A DNA stretch of 64,000 nucleotides. It comes from Streptomyces sp. NBC_01591. Lineage in GTDB: Bacteria > Actinomycetota > Actinomycetes > Streptomycetales > Streptomycetaceae. Where the stretch lies: the NCBI RefSeq assembly GCF_035918155.1, contig NZ_CP109327.1, positions 2,480,001-2,544,000 of the forward strand, given 5' to 3'. The notes beneath the pieces are model-generated. The model saw nothing but the letters and a program-made list of their open reading frames with translations. It was not told the DNA's origin and made no database searches. This document shows, in pieces, positions 33,902 through 41,951 of the stretch (position 1 is its first letter; each line of letters opens with the position of its first letter). Both the position numbers and the translations under genes were made by a program.

Positions 33902-35284
33902 GTGCCCTACTTCGACACCGCATCCTCCGCCCCCCTGCACCCCGTCGCACGCCAGGCGCTGCTTGCCGCGCTGGACGAGGGCTGGGCCGACCCGGCCAGG
34001 CTCCACCGCGAGGGACGGCGGGCCCGGCTACTACTGGACGCCGCCCGGGAGGCCGCCGCCGAGGCCGTCGGATGCCGCCCGGACGAGCTCACATTCACTC
34101 CTTCGGGGACCCTGGCGGTTCACTCGGGAATTTCCGGGGCTCTCGCGGGGCGTCGGCGTGTCGGCCGCCATCTGGTCGTCTCCTCGGTCGAACACTCGTC
34201 GGTGCTCCATTCGGCGGCCATCCATGAGGCGCAGGGCGGGGCGGTCTCCGAGGTCCCGGTGGACCGGTCGGGGGCGGTGAGCGCGGCGGCGTACGCGGAG
34301 GTACTGCGCGAGGACACCGCGCTGGCCTGTCTGCAGTCCGCCAATCACGAGGTCGGCACCGAGCAGCCGGTGGCCGGTGTCGCGGAGGTCTGCCGGGCGG
34401 CGGGGGTGCCCCTGCTGGTGGACGCCGCGCAGTCGCTGGGCCGGGAGCCGGTGCCGGACGGCTGGTCGCTGCTGGTGGGCAGCGCCCACAAGTGGGGCGG
34501 GCCCTCCGGCGTCGGGCTGCTGGCGGTGCGCAAGGGGGTGCGGTTCGCCGCTCAAGGACCGGCCGACGAGCGGGAGTCCGGGCGGGCGGCGGGGTTCGAG
34601 AACATTCCGGCGATCGTCGCCGCGGCGGCGTCGCTGCGTGCGGTGCGGGCCGAGGCCGCGGCCGAGTCCGTGCGGCTGCGGGCCCTGGTGGACCGCATCA
34701 GGGCCACCGTGCCGGAACTGGTGCCCGATGTGGAGGTGGTCGGCGATCCGGTGCGGCGGCTGCCGCATCTGGTGACCTTCTCCTGTCTCTATGTCGACGG
34801 GGAGACACTGCTGCACGAGCTGGACCGGGTGGGGTTCTCCGTATCGTCCGGTTCGTCCTGCACCAGCAGCACGCTGACGCCGAGCCATGTGCTCAGGGCC
34901 ATGGGGGTGCTCTCGGAGGGGAACGTACGGGTGTCCCTGCCGAACGGCACCGCCGAGGAGGACGTCGACCGTTTCCTGGACGTGCTGCCCCGGGTGGTGG
35001 CGGAGGTACGGGAGAGGCTGGGCGCGCCGGTACCGGAGCCCCGGGAGGCCGCCCCGGCCGCGTCCCTGGTGGTCGACGCCCTCGGGAAGCGCTGCCCGAT
35101 CCCGGTGATCGAGCTCGCGAAGGTGATCGGGAAGGTGCCGCGGGGCGGGACGGTGACCGTGCTCTCCGACGACGAGGCGGCGCGCCTGGACATCCCGGCC
35201 TGGTGCGCGATGCGCGAGCAGGAGTACGTGGGCGAGGAGCCGGCGGACCGTGGCTCGGCCTATGTGGTCCGCCGGCTCGTCTGA
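33902..35284 (+). CDS. Cysteine desulfurase fused to a TusA sulfur-carrier domain
   Basis: 460-residue fusion protein. Residues 1-370 form a NifS/IscS-like class V aminotransferase with D174 (LLVDAAQS), PLP lysine K197 (GSAHKWGG) and a candidate persulfide cysteine C320 (SSGSSCTSS). Residues about 386-460 form a TusA domain with KRCPIPVIELAK, where C398 is the sulfur-accepting cysteine. The fusion suggests sulfur is passed from cysteine directly to the tethered carrier, for tRNA thiolation, molybdopterin or metal-centre assembly. GTG 33902 begins VPYFDTASSAPLHP. Divergent from ctaC, convergent with adoK (14-bp gap). Confidence 0.92.
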   Translation: MPYFDTASSAPLHPVARQALLAALDEGWADPARLHREGRRARLLLDAAREAAAEAVGCRPDELTFTPSGTLAVHSGISGALAGRRRVGRHLVVSSVEHSSVLHSAAIHEAQGGAVSEVPVDRSGAVSAAAYAEVLREDTALACLQSANHEVGTEQPVAGVAEVCRAAGVPLLVDAAQSLGREPVPDGWSLLVGSAHKWGGPSGVGLLAVRKGVRFAAQGPADERESGRAAGFENIPAIVAAAASLRAVRAEAAAESVRLRALVDRIRATVPELVPDVEVVGDPVRRLPHLVTFSCLYVDGETLLHELDRVGFSVSSGSSCTSSTLTPSHVLRAMGVLSEGNVRVSLPNGTAEEDVDRFLDVLPRVVAEVRERLGAPVPEPREAAPAASLVVDALGKRCPIPVIELAKVIGKVPRGGTVTVLSDDEAARLDIPAWCAMREQEYVGEEPADRGSAYVVRRLV

Positions 35285-35298
35285 GCCCGTCTGCCGGA

Positions 35299-36273
35299 TC
35301 AGCCCAGGTGGACGCGGACCTCGGCGGCGGCGTCGTGGCCGTACGCCTTGGTGAAGCGGTCCATGAAGTGGGTGCGGCGCAGGGTGTACTCCTGGGTGCC
35401 GACCGTCTCGATGACCAGGGTGGCTAGCATGCAGCCGACCTGGGCGGCACGCTCCAGGCCGACGCCCCAGGCGAGACCGGAGAGGAAACCGGCCCGGAAG
35501 GCGTCGCCGACGCCGGTCGGGTCGGCCTTGGTCTCCTCCTCCGGGCAGCCGACCTCGATCGGCTCCTGGCCGGCGCGGTCGATGCGGACGCCGCGGGCGC
35601 CGAGGGTGGTGACCCGGTGGCCGACCTTGGCCAGGATCTCCTCGTCGGTCCAGCCGGTCTTGGACTCGATGAGCCCCTTCTCGTACTCGTTGGAGAAGAG
35701 GTACGTGGCGCCGTCGAGGAGGATCCGGATCTCGTCGCCGTCCATCCGCGCGATCTGCTGCGAGAAGTCCGCGGCGAACGGGATGCCGCGGGAGCGGCAC
35801 TCCTCGGTGTGGCGGAGCATCCCCTCGGGGTCGTCGGCGCCGATCGAGACCAGGTCGAGGCCGCCGACACGGTCCGCTACGGCCTTCAGCTCGATGAGCC
35901 GGGCCTCGCTCATCGCTCCGGTGTAGAAGGAGCCGATCTGGTTGTGGTCGGCATCCGTCGTGCAGACGAAGCGGGCGGTGTGCAGGACCTCGGAGATCCG
36001 GACCGAACCGGTGTCGACACCGTGGCGGTCGAGCCAGGCGCGGTACTCGTCGAAGTCGGAGCCGGCGGCACCGACCAGGATCGGCTTCGTACCCAGCAGA
36101 CCCATACCGAAGCAGATGTTGGCGGCGACACCGCCCCGGCGCACGTCGAGGTTGTCGACCAGGAAGGAGAGCGAGACCGTGTGCAGCTGATCCGCGACCA
36201 GCTGGTCGGCGAAACGGCCGGGGAAGGTCATGAGGTGATCGGTGGCGATGGAGCCGGTGACTGCGATTCGCAC
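35299..36273 (-). CDS. adoK: Adenosine kinase (PfkB family)
   Basis: 324-residue ribokinase-fold kinase. The opening RIAVTGSIATDHLMTFPGRF, GGVAANICFGMGLLG, and the C-terminal anion-hole/catalytic motif DPTGVGDAFRAGFLSG are clear, and the whole sequence strongly resembles M. tuberculosis Rv2202c (AdoK, earlier CbhK) from memory. That enzyme phosphorylates adenosine to AMP for purine salvage; the gene is also near qcr/cta genes in mycobacteria. GTG 36271-36273 with AGGAG upstream is the start. Readers should ignore the open frame extending far upstream. Confidence 0.9.
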   Translation of the reverse strand: MRIAVTGSIATDHLMTFPGRFADQLVADQLHTVSLSFLVDNLDVRRGGVAANICFGMGLLGTKPILVGAAGSDFDEYRAWLDRHGVDTGSVRISEVLHTARFVCTTDADHNQIGSFYTGAMSEARLIELKAVADRVGGLDLVSIGADDPEGMLRHTEECRSRGIPFAADFSQQIARMDGDEIRILLDGATYLFSNEYEKGLIESKTGWTDEEILAKVGHRVTTLGARGVRIDRAGQEPIEVGCPEEETKADPTGVGDAFRAGFLSGLAWGVGLERAAQVGCMLATLVIETVGTQEYTLRRTHFMDRFTKAYGHDAAAEVRVHLG

Positions 36274-36432
36274 GGGGAGACTGCTCCTGCGGAGATCGGG
36301 GGGAACGGGTGACCGTGTTCCCGGGGCGGCGTGACAGTTCACGCTACCGGTTCCCCGGACCCGCCTGAAGGGGGGAAAACTACCCGATAGTAGGGCTTTC
36401 TTCCTGAGGCGTGTGGTGCCTACGGTGCGGTT

Positions 36433-36630
36433 ATGTCGAACCACATCGCCACGCGCGAGTCCGAGATGAGCCTGGCCGAGCTGCGCGGTGACTGCGCGCG
36501 GATGGCTCCGCACTGGGCGGCCCACCCGAAGTCTGCCCCCGTTCCGGTCGCGCCGTCCCGGATTCACGGGGTCACGGTGCCCGCCGCCTCCGCCCGGCTG
36601 ATCGACGCCATGTCCGACTACGGCGACTGA
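36433..36630 (+). CDS. Small hypothetical protein
   Basis: 65-residue protein beginning MSNHIATRESEMSLAELR, with no membrane segment or known motif. The start ATG has no ribosome site; TACGGT about 12 nt before it could be a -10 of a leaderless transcript. Codon use looks coding. It sits between adoK (divergent) and the 494-residue protein. Function unknown; existence moderately supported. Confidence 0.55.
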   Translation: MSNHIATRESEMSLAELRGDCARMAPHWAAHPKSAPVPVAPSRIHGVTVPAASARLIDAMSDYGD

Positions 36631-36786
36631 GGGGCGGCGAGACCGGAACCGATCGCATCTGATCCCCCGCATCCCCGCGAGGGAACCGTGCGCGCCGCTG
36701 CCCCGTCCCACCGTTGTCCCCGTTCGGGGGCGGACGACAGGCCGGGCGACGGCATGTGACGGCAATGCAGGCGAAGGAGCGATCCG

Positions 36787-38271
36787 GTGAGCACCGAGCG
36801 ACCCGACAACGACGTGACCGGCCCCCGGCGGCGTTCGCCGCTCGCCGTGGCCTCGGTGGCGGCAGCCGTACTGCTGGCCGGTGGCGGCGGTGCGTACTGG
36901 GCCGCGACCGCGGCCGACGGCGGCGGCAGGTCCGGCGGCAGCGCGGACGACGGCGGGCAGCGCACCCCTCCCCCGCTGGCCCTGGGCGGGCAGGCGGGCA
37001 CCCCTACGGCGCCCGAGGGGCCCTCGCGGGGCATCGCACCGGGCGAGCCCGACCCGAACGGCGGCCGGGTGGTCTACCGCGCGTCCGGCAAGCTGCCCGA
37101 GGGGCCGGGCACGGCCGCGGTGCAGCGCGCGGAGGGCACGGTCTCCGCGGCCGAGGTGACCCGGCTGGCGAAGGCGCTGAACCTGGCGGGCACGCCGCAG
37201 GCCGAGGGCACATACTGGAAGGTGGGGTCCGACGGGGACGGCTCGGGTCCGGTCCTGCGGGTGAACAAGCAGGCTCCGGGCACCTGGAGCTTCACCCGGT
37301 ACGGCTCCGGCGGTACGGACAACTGCCAGAAGAAGGCGGTCTGTTCGGGAGAGAACCCGGCTCCGGGCGGCAGCGGCTCCCCGGTGAGCGAGAGCGTGGC
37401 CAGGGCCGCCGCGGTGCCGGTACTGAAGGCGGCGGGGCAGGACGATGCCGCGCTGGATTCCCGCCAACTCATGGGCTCCGTACGGGTGGTGAACGCGAAC
37501 CCGAAGGTGGACGGCCTCCCCACGTACGGCTGGTCGACCGGGATCCAGGTGGGGCCGGACGGTGAAGTGGTCGGCGGCAGCGGGCAGTTGAAGGGCCTGG
37601 AGAAGGGCGACAGCTATCCGGTGATCGGCGCGGCCGAGGCGCTGAAGCAGCTGAACGGTTCGATGCCCGGTGCGCATGCGCGTGCGGACATCGGCGGCTG
37701 CGCCACCCCCGTACCGCTGGACGAGGGCCAGAAATCGCCGAAGGCCCACTGCGGGACGCGGACGGGGGCGGAGCGGCCGACGACGACCGTGACGGTCGAC
37801 AAGGCGGTGTTCGGCCTGGCGGCGCAGTACGTGGCGGGCAAGCAGACGCTCGTACCGTCCTGGCTCTTCTCGGTGCGCCAGGCCGTCGGCGGTCTGGGCA
37901 CCACGGTGTCGCAGGTCGCCGTGGCCCCCTCGTACCTGGCGAAGAACGCACCGGCGACGACCGTACCCACACCGGCCCCGACGCCTCCCCCGGGGAACGC
38001 GGACAAGTCCCAGCGGCAGCTGATCTCGTACAGCGCCGACGGGCGGACCCTGTCGGTGACGTTCTGGGGCGGCGTGTGCAGTACGTACACCGCGAGCGCG
38101 ACCGAGAGCCAGGACAAGGTGACCGTGAAGATCACGGAGGCGAAGCAGGCCGGGAAGAAGGTCTGCATCCTGATCGCCAAGGAGCTGACCCGGACGGTGA
38201 CGCTGGACGCGCCGCTCGGCGACCGGACGGTGGTCGACGCGGTGTCGGGCGGCGCCGTGCCCCGCGCCTGA
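36787..38271 (+). CDS. Membrane-anchored secreted protein of unknown function
   Basis: 494-residue protein with a single N-terminal membrane helix (PLAVASVAAAVLLAGGGGAYWA), a Gly/Ser/Pro-rich linker to about residue 100, and a long exported part with few cysteines (NCQKKAVC, GGCATPV, KAHCGTRT) that could form disulfides. The tail repeats a beta-rich module with a Cys pair (GGVCSTY, KKVCILI). No catalytic motif recognised. GTG 36787 follows AAGGAG. Length and pattern fit a conserved Streptomyces envelope protein; lipid anchoring is not indicated. Confidence 0.8.
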   Translation: MSTERPDNDVTGPRRRSPLAVASVAAAVLLAGGGGAYWAATAADGGGRSGGSADDGGQRTPPPLALGGQAGTPTAPEGPSRGIAPGEPDPNGGRVVYRASGKLPEGPGTAAVQRAEGTVSAAEVTRLAKALNLAGTPQAEGTYWKVGSDGDGSGPVLRVNKQAPGTWSFTRYGSGGTDNCQKKAVCSGENPAPGGSGSPVSESVARAAAVPVLKAAGQDDAALDSRQLMGSVRVVNANPKVDGLPTYGWSTGIQVGPDGEVVGGSGQLKGLEKGDSYPVIGAAEALKQLNGSMPGAHARADIGGCATPVPLDEGQKSPKAHCGTRTGAERPTTTVTVDKAVFGLAAQYVAGKQTLVPSWLFSVRQAVGGLGTTVSQVAVAPSYLAKNAPATTVPTPAPTPPPGNADKSQRQLISYSADGRTLSVTFWGGVCSTYTASATESQDKVTVKITEAKQAGKKVCILIAKELTRTVTLDAPLGDRTVVDAVSGGAVPRA

Positions 38272-38294
38272 GCACCGATCCCTCGGGTACGACG

Positions 38295-38329
38295 ACGGCG
38301 GCGGTCCCGGATTCCGGGGCCGCCGCCGT
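38295..38329. terminator. Bidirectional terminator
   Basis: 16-bp stem (ACGGCGGCGG...CCCGG arm, one G-U) with a 3-nt loop ATT, between the convergent exported-protein gene and erpA. Confidence 0.75.
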
Positions 38330-38391
38330 TGTGCCGTTCCGCGTCGCACTCAGGCGTACGCGCCGCCTTCAGGGCTCAGCTGCCTTCAGGC

Positions 38392-38748
38392 TTAGCTGAA
38401 GGAGTCGCCGCAGGCGCAGGAGCCCGTGGCGTTGGGGTTGTCGATCGTGAAGCCCTGCTTCTCGATGGTGTCGACGAAGTCGATGGAGGCGCCACCCAGG
38501 TACGGAGCACTCATCCGGTCGGTGACGACCTTGACGCCGTCGAAGTCCTTCACGACATCGCCGTCGAGCGAACGCTCGTCGAAGAAGAGCTGGTAGCGCA
38601 GGCCCGAGCAGCCGCCGGGCTGGACGGCGACGCGCAGCGCCAGGTCGTCACGGCCTTCCTGCTCCAGCAGGCCCTTGACCTTGGCTGCGGCGGCGTCGGA
38701 CAGGAGGATGCCGTCGCTCACGGTGGTGGTCTCGTCCGATACGGACAT
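38392..38748 (-). CDS. erpA: Iron-sulfur cluster insertion protein (A-type carrier)
   Basis: 118-residue A-type carrier (IscA/ErpA/HesB family). The three cluster-binding cysteines are C47 in QPGGCSGLRY and C111, C113 in SCACGDSF. It receives [Fe-S] clusters and transfers them to target enzymes in the cytosol. Divergent from nadA, whose product is a [4Fe-4S] enzyme and a plausible client. ErpA is the usual name for this actinobacterial single copy. Confidence 0.94.
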   Translation of the reverse strand: MSVSDETTTVSDGILLSDAAAAKVKGLLEQEGRDDLALRVAVQPGGCSGLRYQLFFDERSLDGDVVKDFDGVKVVTDRMSAPYLGGASIDFVDTIEKQGFTIDNPNATGSCACGDSFS

Positions 38749-38931
38749 CTGCTTCTCTCCCGGGTTGTACGGAGACTGCTTGCCGACGTTGCAACCGTCG
38801 GGACCGCGGATTCATTCCGGGCCGAGCGCTTGCCTGTTCCATTCATGCTCGCACACCGGTCCGCCGGGGGGATGCGTCACATCGACACTATGGCCGTCGT
38901 CAAAGTGACGTGAACCGGATATCATAGATAG

Positions 38932-38944
38932 CGTCAATTAGACG
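38932..38944 (+). promoter_or_regulatory. Small palindrome upstream of nadA
   Basis: CGTC AATTA GACG just upstream of the nadA leader hairpin, in an A/T-rich patch with promoter-like TAGATA. Possible operator for NAD-linked control. Confidence 0.35.
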
Positions 38945-38967
38945 AAAAGGCTTCGCGGAAGCTTTTC
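38943..38967 (+). promoter_or_regulatory. nadA leader hairpin
   Basis: CGAAAAGGCTTC GCG GAAGCTTTTCG, an 11-bp stem with one bulge, ends about 20 nt before the ribosome site. Unusually A/T-rich for this genome; could modulate translation or be an operator. Confidence 0.4.
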
Positions 38968-39003
38968 GCAGAAGCTTTCAGCAGAGAAGAAAGGGTGCGT
39001 GAC

Positions 39004-40191
39004 GTGACCACGGCCCACCCCGTCCAGGATCTCGACGTCCAGCCGACGCCCCTCGCCCTGCTCCTGCTCGGCCGTGAGGCCGACCCGCGGAGCGAGCGCG
39101 GCGTGGAGTGCCCCGGCGACCTGCCATCCCCGTCCGACCCGGACCTGGTGGAGCGTGCCCGCGCGGCCAAGGAGAAGCTCGGGGACAAAGTGTTCGTCCT
39201 CGGCCACCACTACCAGCGCGACGAGGTCATCCAGTTCGCCGACGTCACCGGCGACTCGTTCAAGCTCGCCCGGGACGCGGCCGCGCGGCCGGAGGCCGAG
39301 TACATCGTCTTCTGCGGCGTGCACTTCATGGCCGAGTCCGCGGACATCCTGACCACCGACGACCAGAAGGTCGTGCTGCCGGACCTGGCGGCGGGCTGCT
39401 CCATGGCCGACATGGCCACCGCCGAGCAGGTCGCCGAGTGCTGGGACGTGCTGACCGAGGCCGGCGTCGCCGAGCAGGTCGTGCCCGTCTCGTACATGAA
39501 CTCCTCCGCCGACATCAAGGCCTTCACCGGCCGGCACGGCGGCACGATCTGTACCTCGTCCAACGCGAAGCGGGCGCTGGAGTGGGCCTTCGAGCAGGGC
39601 GAGAAGGTCCTTTTCCTGCCCGACCAGCACCTGGGCCGGAACACCGCGGTCCGGGACATGGGGATGTCGCTGGAGGACTGCGTCCTCTACAACCCGCACA
39701 AGCCCAACGGCGGTCTGACCGCCGAGGAGCTGCGCGACGCGAAGATGATCCTTTGGCGCGGGCACTGCTCGGTGCACGGCCGCTTCTCGGTCGAGTCCGT
39801 CAATGACGTCCGCGAGCGGATACCGGGCGTCAACGTCCTGGTGCACCCCGAGTGCAAGCACGAGGTCGTGGCGGCGGCGGACTACGTCGGCTCGACGGAG
39901 TACATCATCAAGGCCCTGGAGGCGGCCCCGGCCGGCTCGAAGTGGGCGATCGGCACCGAGCTGAACCTGGTGCGCCGGCTGGCGAACCGCTTCGCGGCCG
40001 AGGACAAGGAGATCGTCTTCCTCGACAAGACGGTGTGCTTCTGCTCGACGATGAACCGCATCGACCTGCCGCACCTGGTGTGGGCGCTGGAGTCGCTGGC
40101 CGAGGGCAACCTGGTCAACCGGATCGAGGTCGCCCCGGAGACGGAGAAGTACGCCAAGCGCGCGCTGGAGCGGATGCTGGCGCTGCCGTAG
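39004..40191 (+). CDS. nadA: Quinolinate synthase A
   Basis: 395-residue [4Fe-4S] enzyme that condenses iminoaspartate with dihydroxyacetone phosphate to give quinolinate in NAD synthesis. The three cluster ligands are C104 (VFCGVHFMAES), C183 (TICTSSNAKR) and C284 (HPECKHEVV). GTG 39004 is preferred since AAAGG lies 8 nt upstream and the N-terminus matches the family; GTG 38995 is too close to the ribosome site. nadB and nadC are not adjacent in this window. Confidence 0.96.
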   Translation: MTTAHPVQDLDVQPTPLALLLLGREADPRSERGVECPGDLPSPSDPDLVERARAAKEKLGDKVFVLGHHYQRDEVIQFADVTGDSFKLARDAAARPEAEYIVFCGVHFMAESADILTTDDQKVVLPDLAAGCSMADMATAEQVAECWDVLTEAGVAEQVVPVSYMNSSADIKAFTGRHGGTICTSSNAKRALEWAFEQGEKVLFLPDQHLGRNTAVRDMGMSLEDCVLYNPHKPNGGLTAEELRDAKMILWRGHCSVHGRFSVESVNDVRERIPGVNVLVHPECKHEVVAAADYVGSTEYIIKALEAAPAGSKWAIGTELNLVRRLANRFAAEDKEIVFLDKTVCFCSTMNRIDLPHLVWALESLAEGNLVNRIEVAPETEKYAKRALERMLALP

Positions 40192-40246
40192 CGGTGGCGC
40201 TGCTGTAGGGGTGGCGCTGGCGCAACGGATGAGCGCGTTACCCGTG

Positions 40247-40288
40247 ACGGATGCCGGTCGGGCCGGATTTCGCCCGACCGGCATCCGT
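40247..40288. terminator. nadA terminator
   Basis: Perfect 17-bp stem ACGGATGCCGGTCGGGC with an 8-nt loop, 55 nt past nadA and before the convergent small gene. Confidence 0.82.
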
Positions 40289-40335
40289 GCGTCCGTCCCG
40301 TAACTACGCTGCTGTACCCACAGCGTCTGGGCCGC

Positions 40336-40701
40336 TCACGCCTCGCTGGTACAAGAGCAGTGCTCGGTTGCGTAAGCCACGGTTTCCTCGTCCTCCGCAA
40401 GCGTGAGCCCGGCCTCCAGCCGCTCTCCCCGGCTCGTGGCGATCCGCAAGGTGTCCCGCAGCGACTCCGCGAGCCTTACCCCGGCGAAACGCAACTCCCT
40501 CTCCCCCGCCGTGGCTTCAGCCAGCAACGTCCGCGCCTCGGTCAGTACGTACTCGGCCGAGTCGAGCAGGTCAGCTTCCACCTCGTCGGCCAACCGCGAC
40601 ATCCGGCTGTACGGGTCGTCGGTGCTCAGGTAGCACGGCGCCCCGCTCTGGTTGACCCAGGGGAGCATCCGCATGAGCCGTCCCTTCTCATCGAACATCA
40701 T
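40336..40701 (-). CDS. Hypothetical protein of an XRE/DUF397 locus
   Basis: 121-residue protein opening MMFDEKGRLMRMLPWVNQSG. It is mostly helical and acidic and ends with CSCTSEA, holding two cysteines in CSC that could bind metal or form a disulfide. Its position, divergent from an XRE regulator with a downstream DUF397 gene, matches many Streptomyces loci. GGAGG is 10 nt upstream of the ATG pair. No function assigned. Confidence 0.65.
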   Translation of the reverse strand: MMFDEKGRLMRMLPWVNQSGAPCYLSTDDPYSRMSRLADEVEADLLDSAEYVLTEARTLLAEATAGERELRFAGVRLAESLRDTLRIATSRGERLEAGLTLAEDEETVAYATEHCSCTSEA

Positions 40702-40851
40702 GTCGTCACTGCCTCCGTTCGAGGGGCGCTATGGCTCCCGGCCGTACACGCTGGTTACCGTGTGTGAGGCAATCGTCGCGTTGTGGCGGTTGGCAGCAAC
40801 AGGGTTGTCCTGTCCCGGCGTTGAGAGCGGGACGCACGGAAGGCGCGCACC

Positions 40852-41697
40852 ATGACGTTCAAGCCTCAGCCCCTCACCCCGTACCTCTCCGCCCGCCACT
40901 ACTTCGGCTCCGAGCAGCGCCGCCACCGCGAGCGCGCGGATCTTTCCCTCGTACAACTGGCGAACATCCTGAACTCCAGCAAGAGCACGCTCGCCCGGAT
41001 CGAGACGGCTGAGCTGATGCCGCCGCCGGACATCCCAGGGCGGCTCGATGCGGCGTTCGGCACGGACAAGCACTTCCACGGGCTGTACGAGCTGGCCAAG
41101 AAGGAAATCCATCCGGATCAGTACCGCCGGTACATGGACTTCGAGTCCAAAGCCGAAGTCATAGAGCAGTACGGCGCGCAGGCCCTGCCCGGTCTTTTCC
41201 AGACCGAGGCGTACGCGCGCGAATTGCTGCGCTGTCAGGAGGACCTGAGCGAAGCCCAGGTCGAGGAGCGCGTCATGGCCCGCATGTCGCGGCAGACGAG
41301 GCAGAGTCCGGACTCGCCTCCCTTCCGGTGGGCAATCATCGACGAGTCCGTACTGCGACGGAAGATCGGCAATCGCGCATGCATGTACGAACAACTGGCC
41401 ACGCTGTTAGGCCTGGTGAATACTCCGAGCAGTAAAGTTCAAGTGATGCCGTTCAGCGCGGGGCCGCACCCGCTCATGGGCGGCGCGCTGACTCTGCTGA
41501 CGCTCACCGGCGGCACCGCGGTCGCGTACGAAGAAGGCATCCAGGCCGGTCACCTCTACGAGGATCCGGACGTGGTGAAAAAGTGGCGGCGGCAGTACGA
41601 GGTACTGCGGGCCAACGCACTCTCGCTGCCCGAGTCGGCGCACATGATCCGGACGGTTATGGAGGGCTACACACCATGCGACACACCCCCGAGCTGA
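40852..41697 (+). CDS. XRE-family transcriptional regulator (HTH + DUF5753)
   Basis: 281-residue regulator. Residues about 18-70 form an XRE helix-turn-helix (LSLVQLANILNSSKSTLARIE); the rest is a DUF5753-type domain (ALPGLFQTEAYARELL, VMPFSAGPHPLMGG), common in Streptomyces regulators paired with DUF397 proteins. Such pairs, as with WhiJ/BldB-like systems, influence development. The last 22 bp overlap the downstream DUF397 gene, so the two are translationally coupled. Target promoters unknown. Confidence 0.9.
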   Translation: MTFKPQPLTPYLSARHYFGSEQRRHRERADLSLVQLANILNSSKSTLARIETAELMPPPDIPGRLDAAFGTDKHFHGLYELAKKEIHPDQYRRYMDFESKAEVIEQYGAQALPGLFQTEAYARELLRCQEDLSEAQVEERVMARMSRQTRQSPDSPPFRWAIIDESVLRRKIGNRACMYEQLATLLGLVNTPSSKVQVMPFSAGPHPLMGGALTLLTLTGGTAVAYEEGIQAGHLYEDPDVVKKWRRQYEVLRANALSLPESAHMIRTVMEGYTPCDTPPS

Positions 41698-41870
41698 GCA
41701 CCGCCCGCTGGCGCAAGAGCAGCTACAGCAACACCAACGGGGGCGAGTGCGTCGAGATCGCCGACGACTTCCCCGGCATCATCCCCGTGCGCGACAGCAA
41801 GAACCCCACCGGCCCCGCACTCCTCATCCCCGCCCCGGCCTGGAGCGACTTCATCGCCTCCCTCAAGTAG
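41676..41870 (+). CDS. DUF397-domain protein
   Basis: 64-residue protein with the DUF397 signature: ARWRKSSYSNTNGGECVEIAD, then VRDSKNPTGPALLIPAPAWSDFI. It overlaps the XRE regulator gene by 22 bp with GGAGG upstream of its ATG, the standard arrangement of these pairs; the small protein probably binds or antagonises the regulator, toxin-antitoxin-like behaviour having been suggested for some pairs. A long hairpin terminator follows. Confidence 0.92.
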   Translation: MRHTPELSTARWRKSSYSNTNGGECVEIADDFPGIIPVRDSKNPTGPALLIPAPAWSDFIASLK

Positions 41871-41884
41871 CGCGCGGAAACAGC

Positions 41885-41926
41885 AGAACGGCCTGTCCCA
41901 CGCTCCCGCGTGGGACAGGCCGTTCT
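41885..41926. terminator. Bidirectional terminator
   Basis: Perfect 18-bp stem AGAACGGCCTGTCCCACG with a 6-nt loop, between the convergent DUF397 and RND exporter genes. Confidence 0.87.
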
Positions 41927-41951
41927 GGCTTCTACCGGTTTGCCGGACCGA

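Noticed and set aside
36274..38349. Upstream extension of the adoK frame to 1016 residues
   Set aside because: Low-complexity Arg/Pro/Gly translation opposite a real gene; adoK has a good start at 36273.
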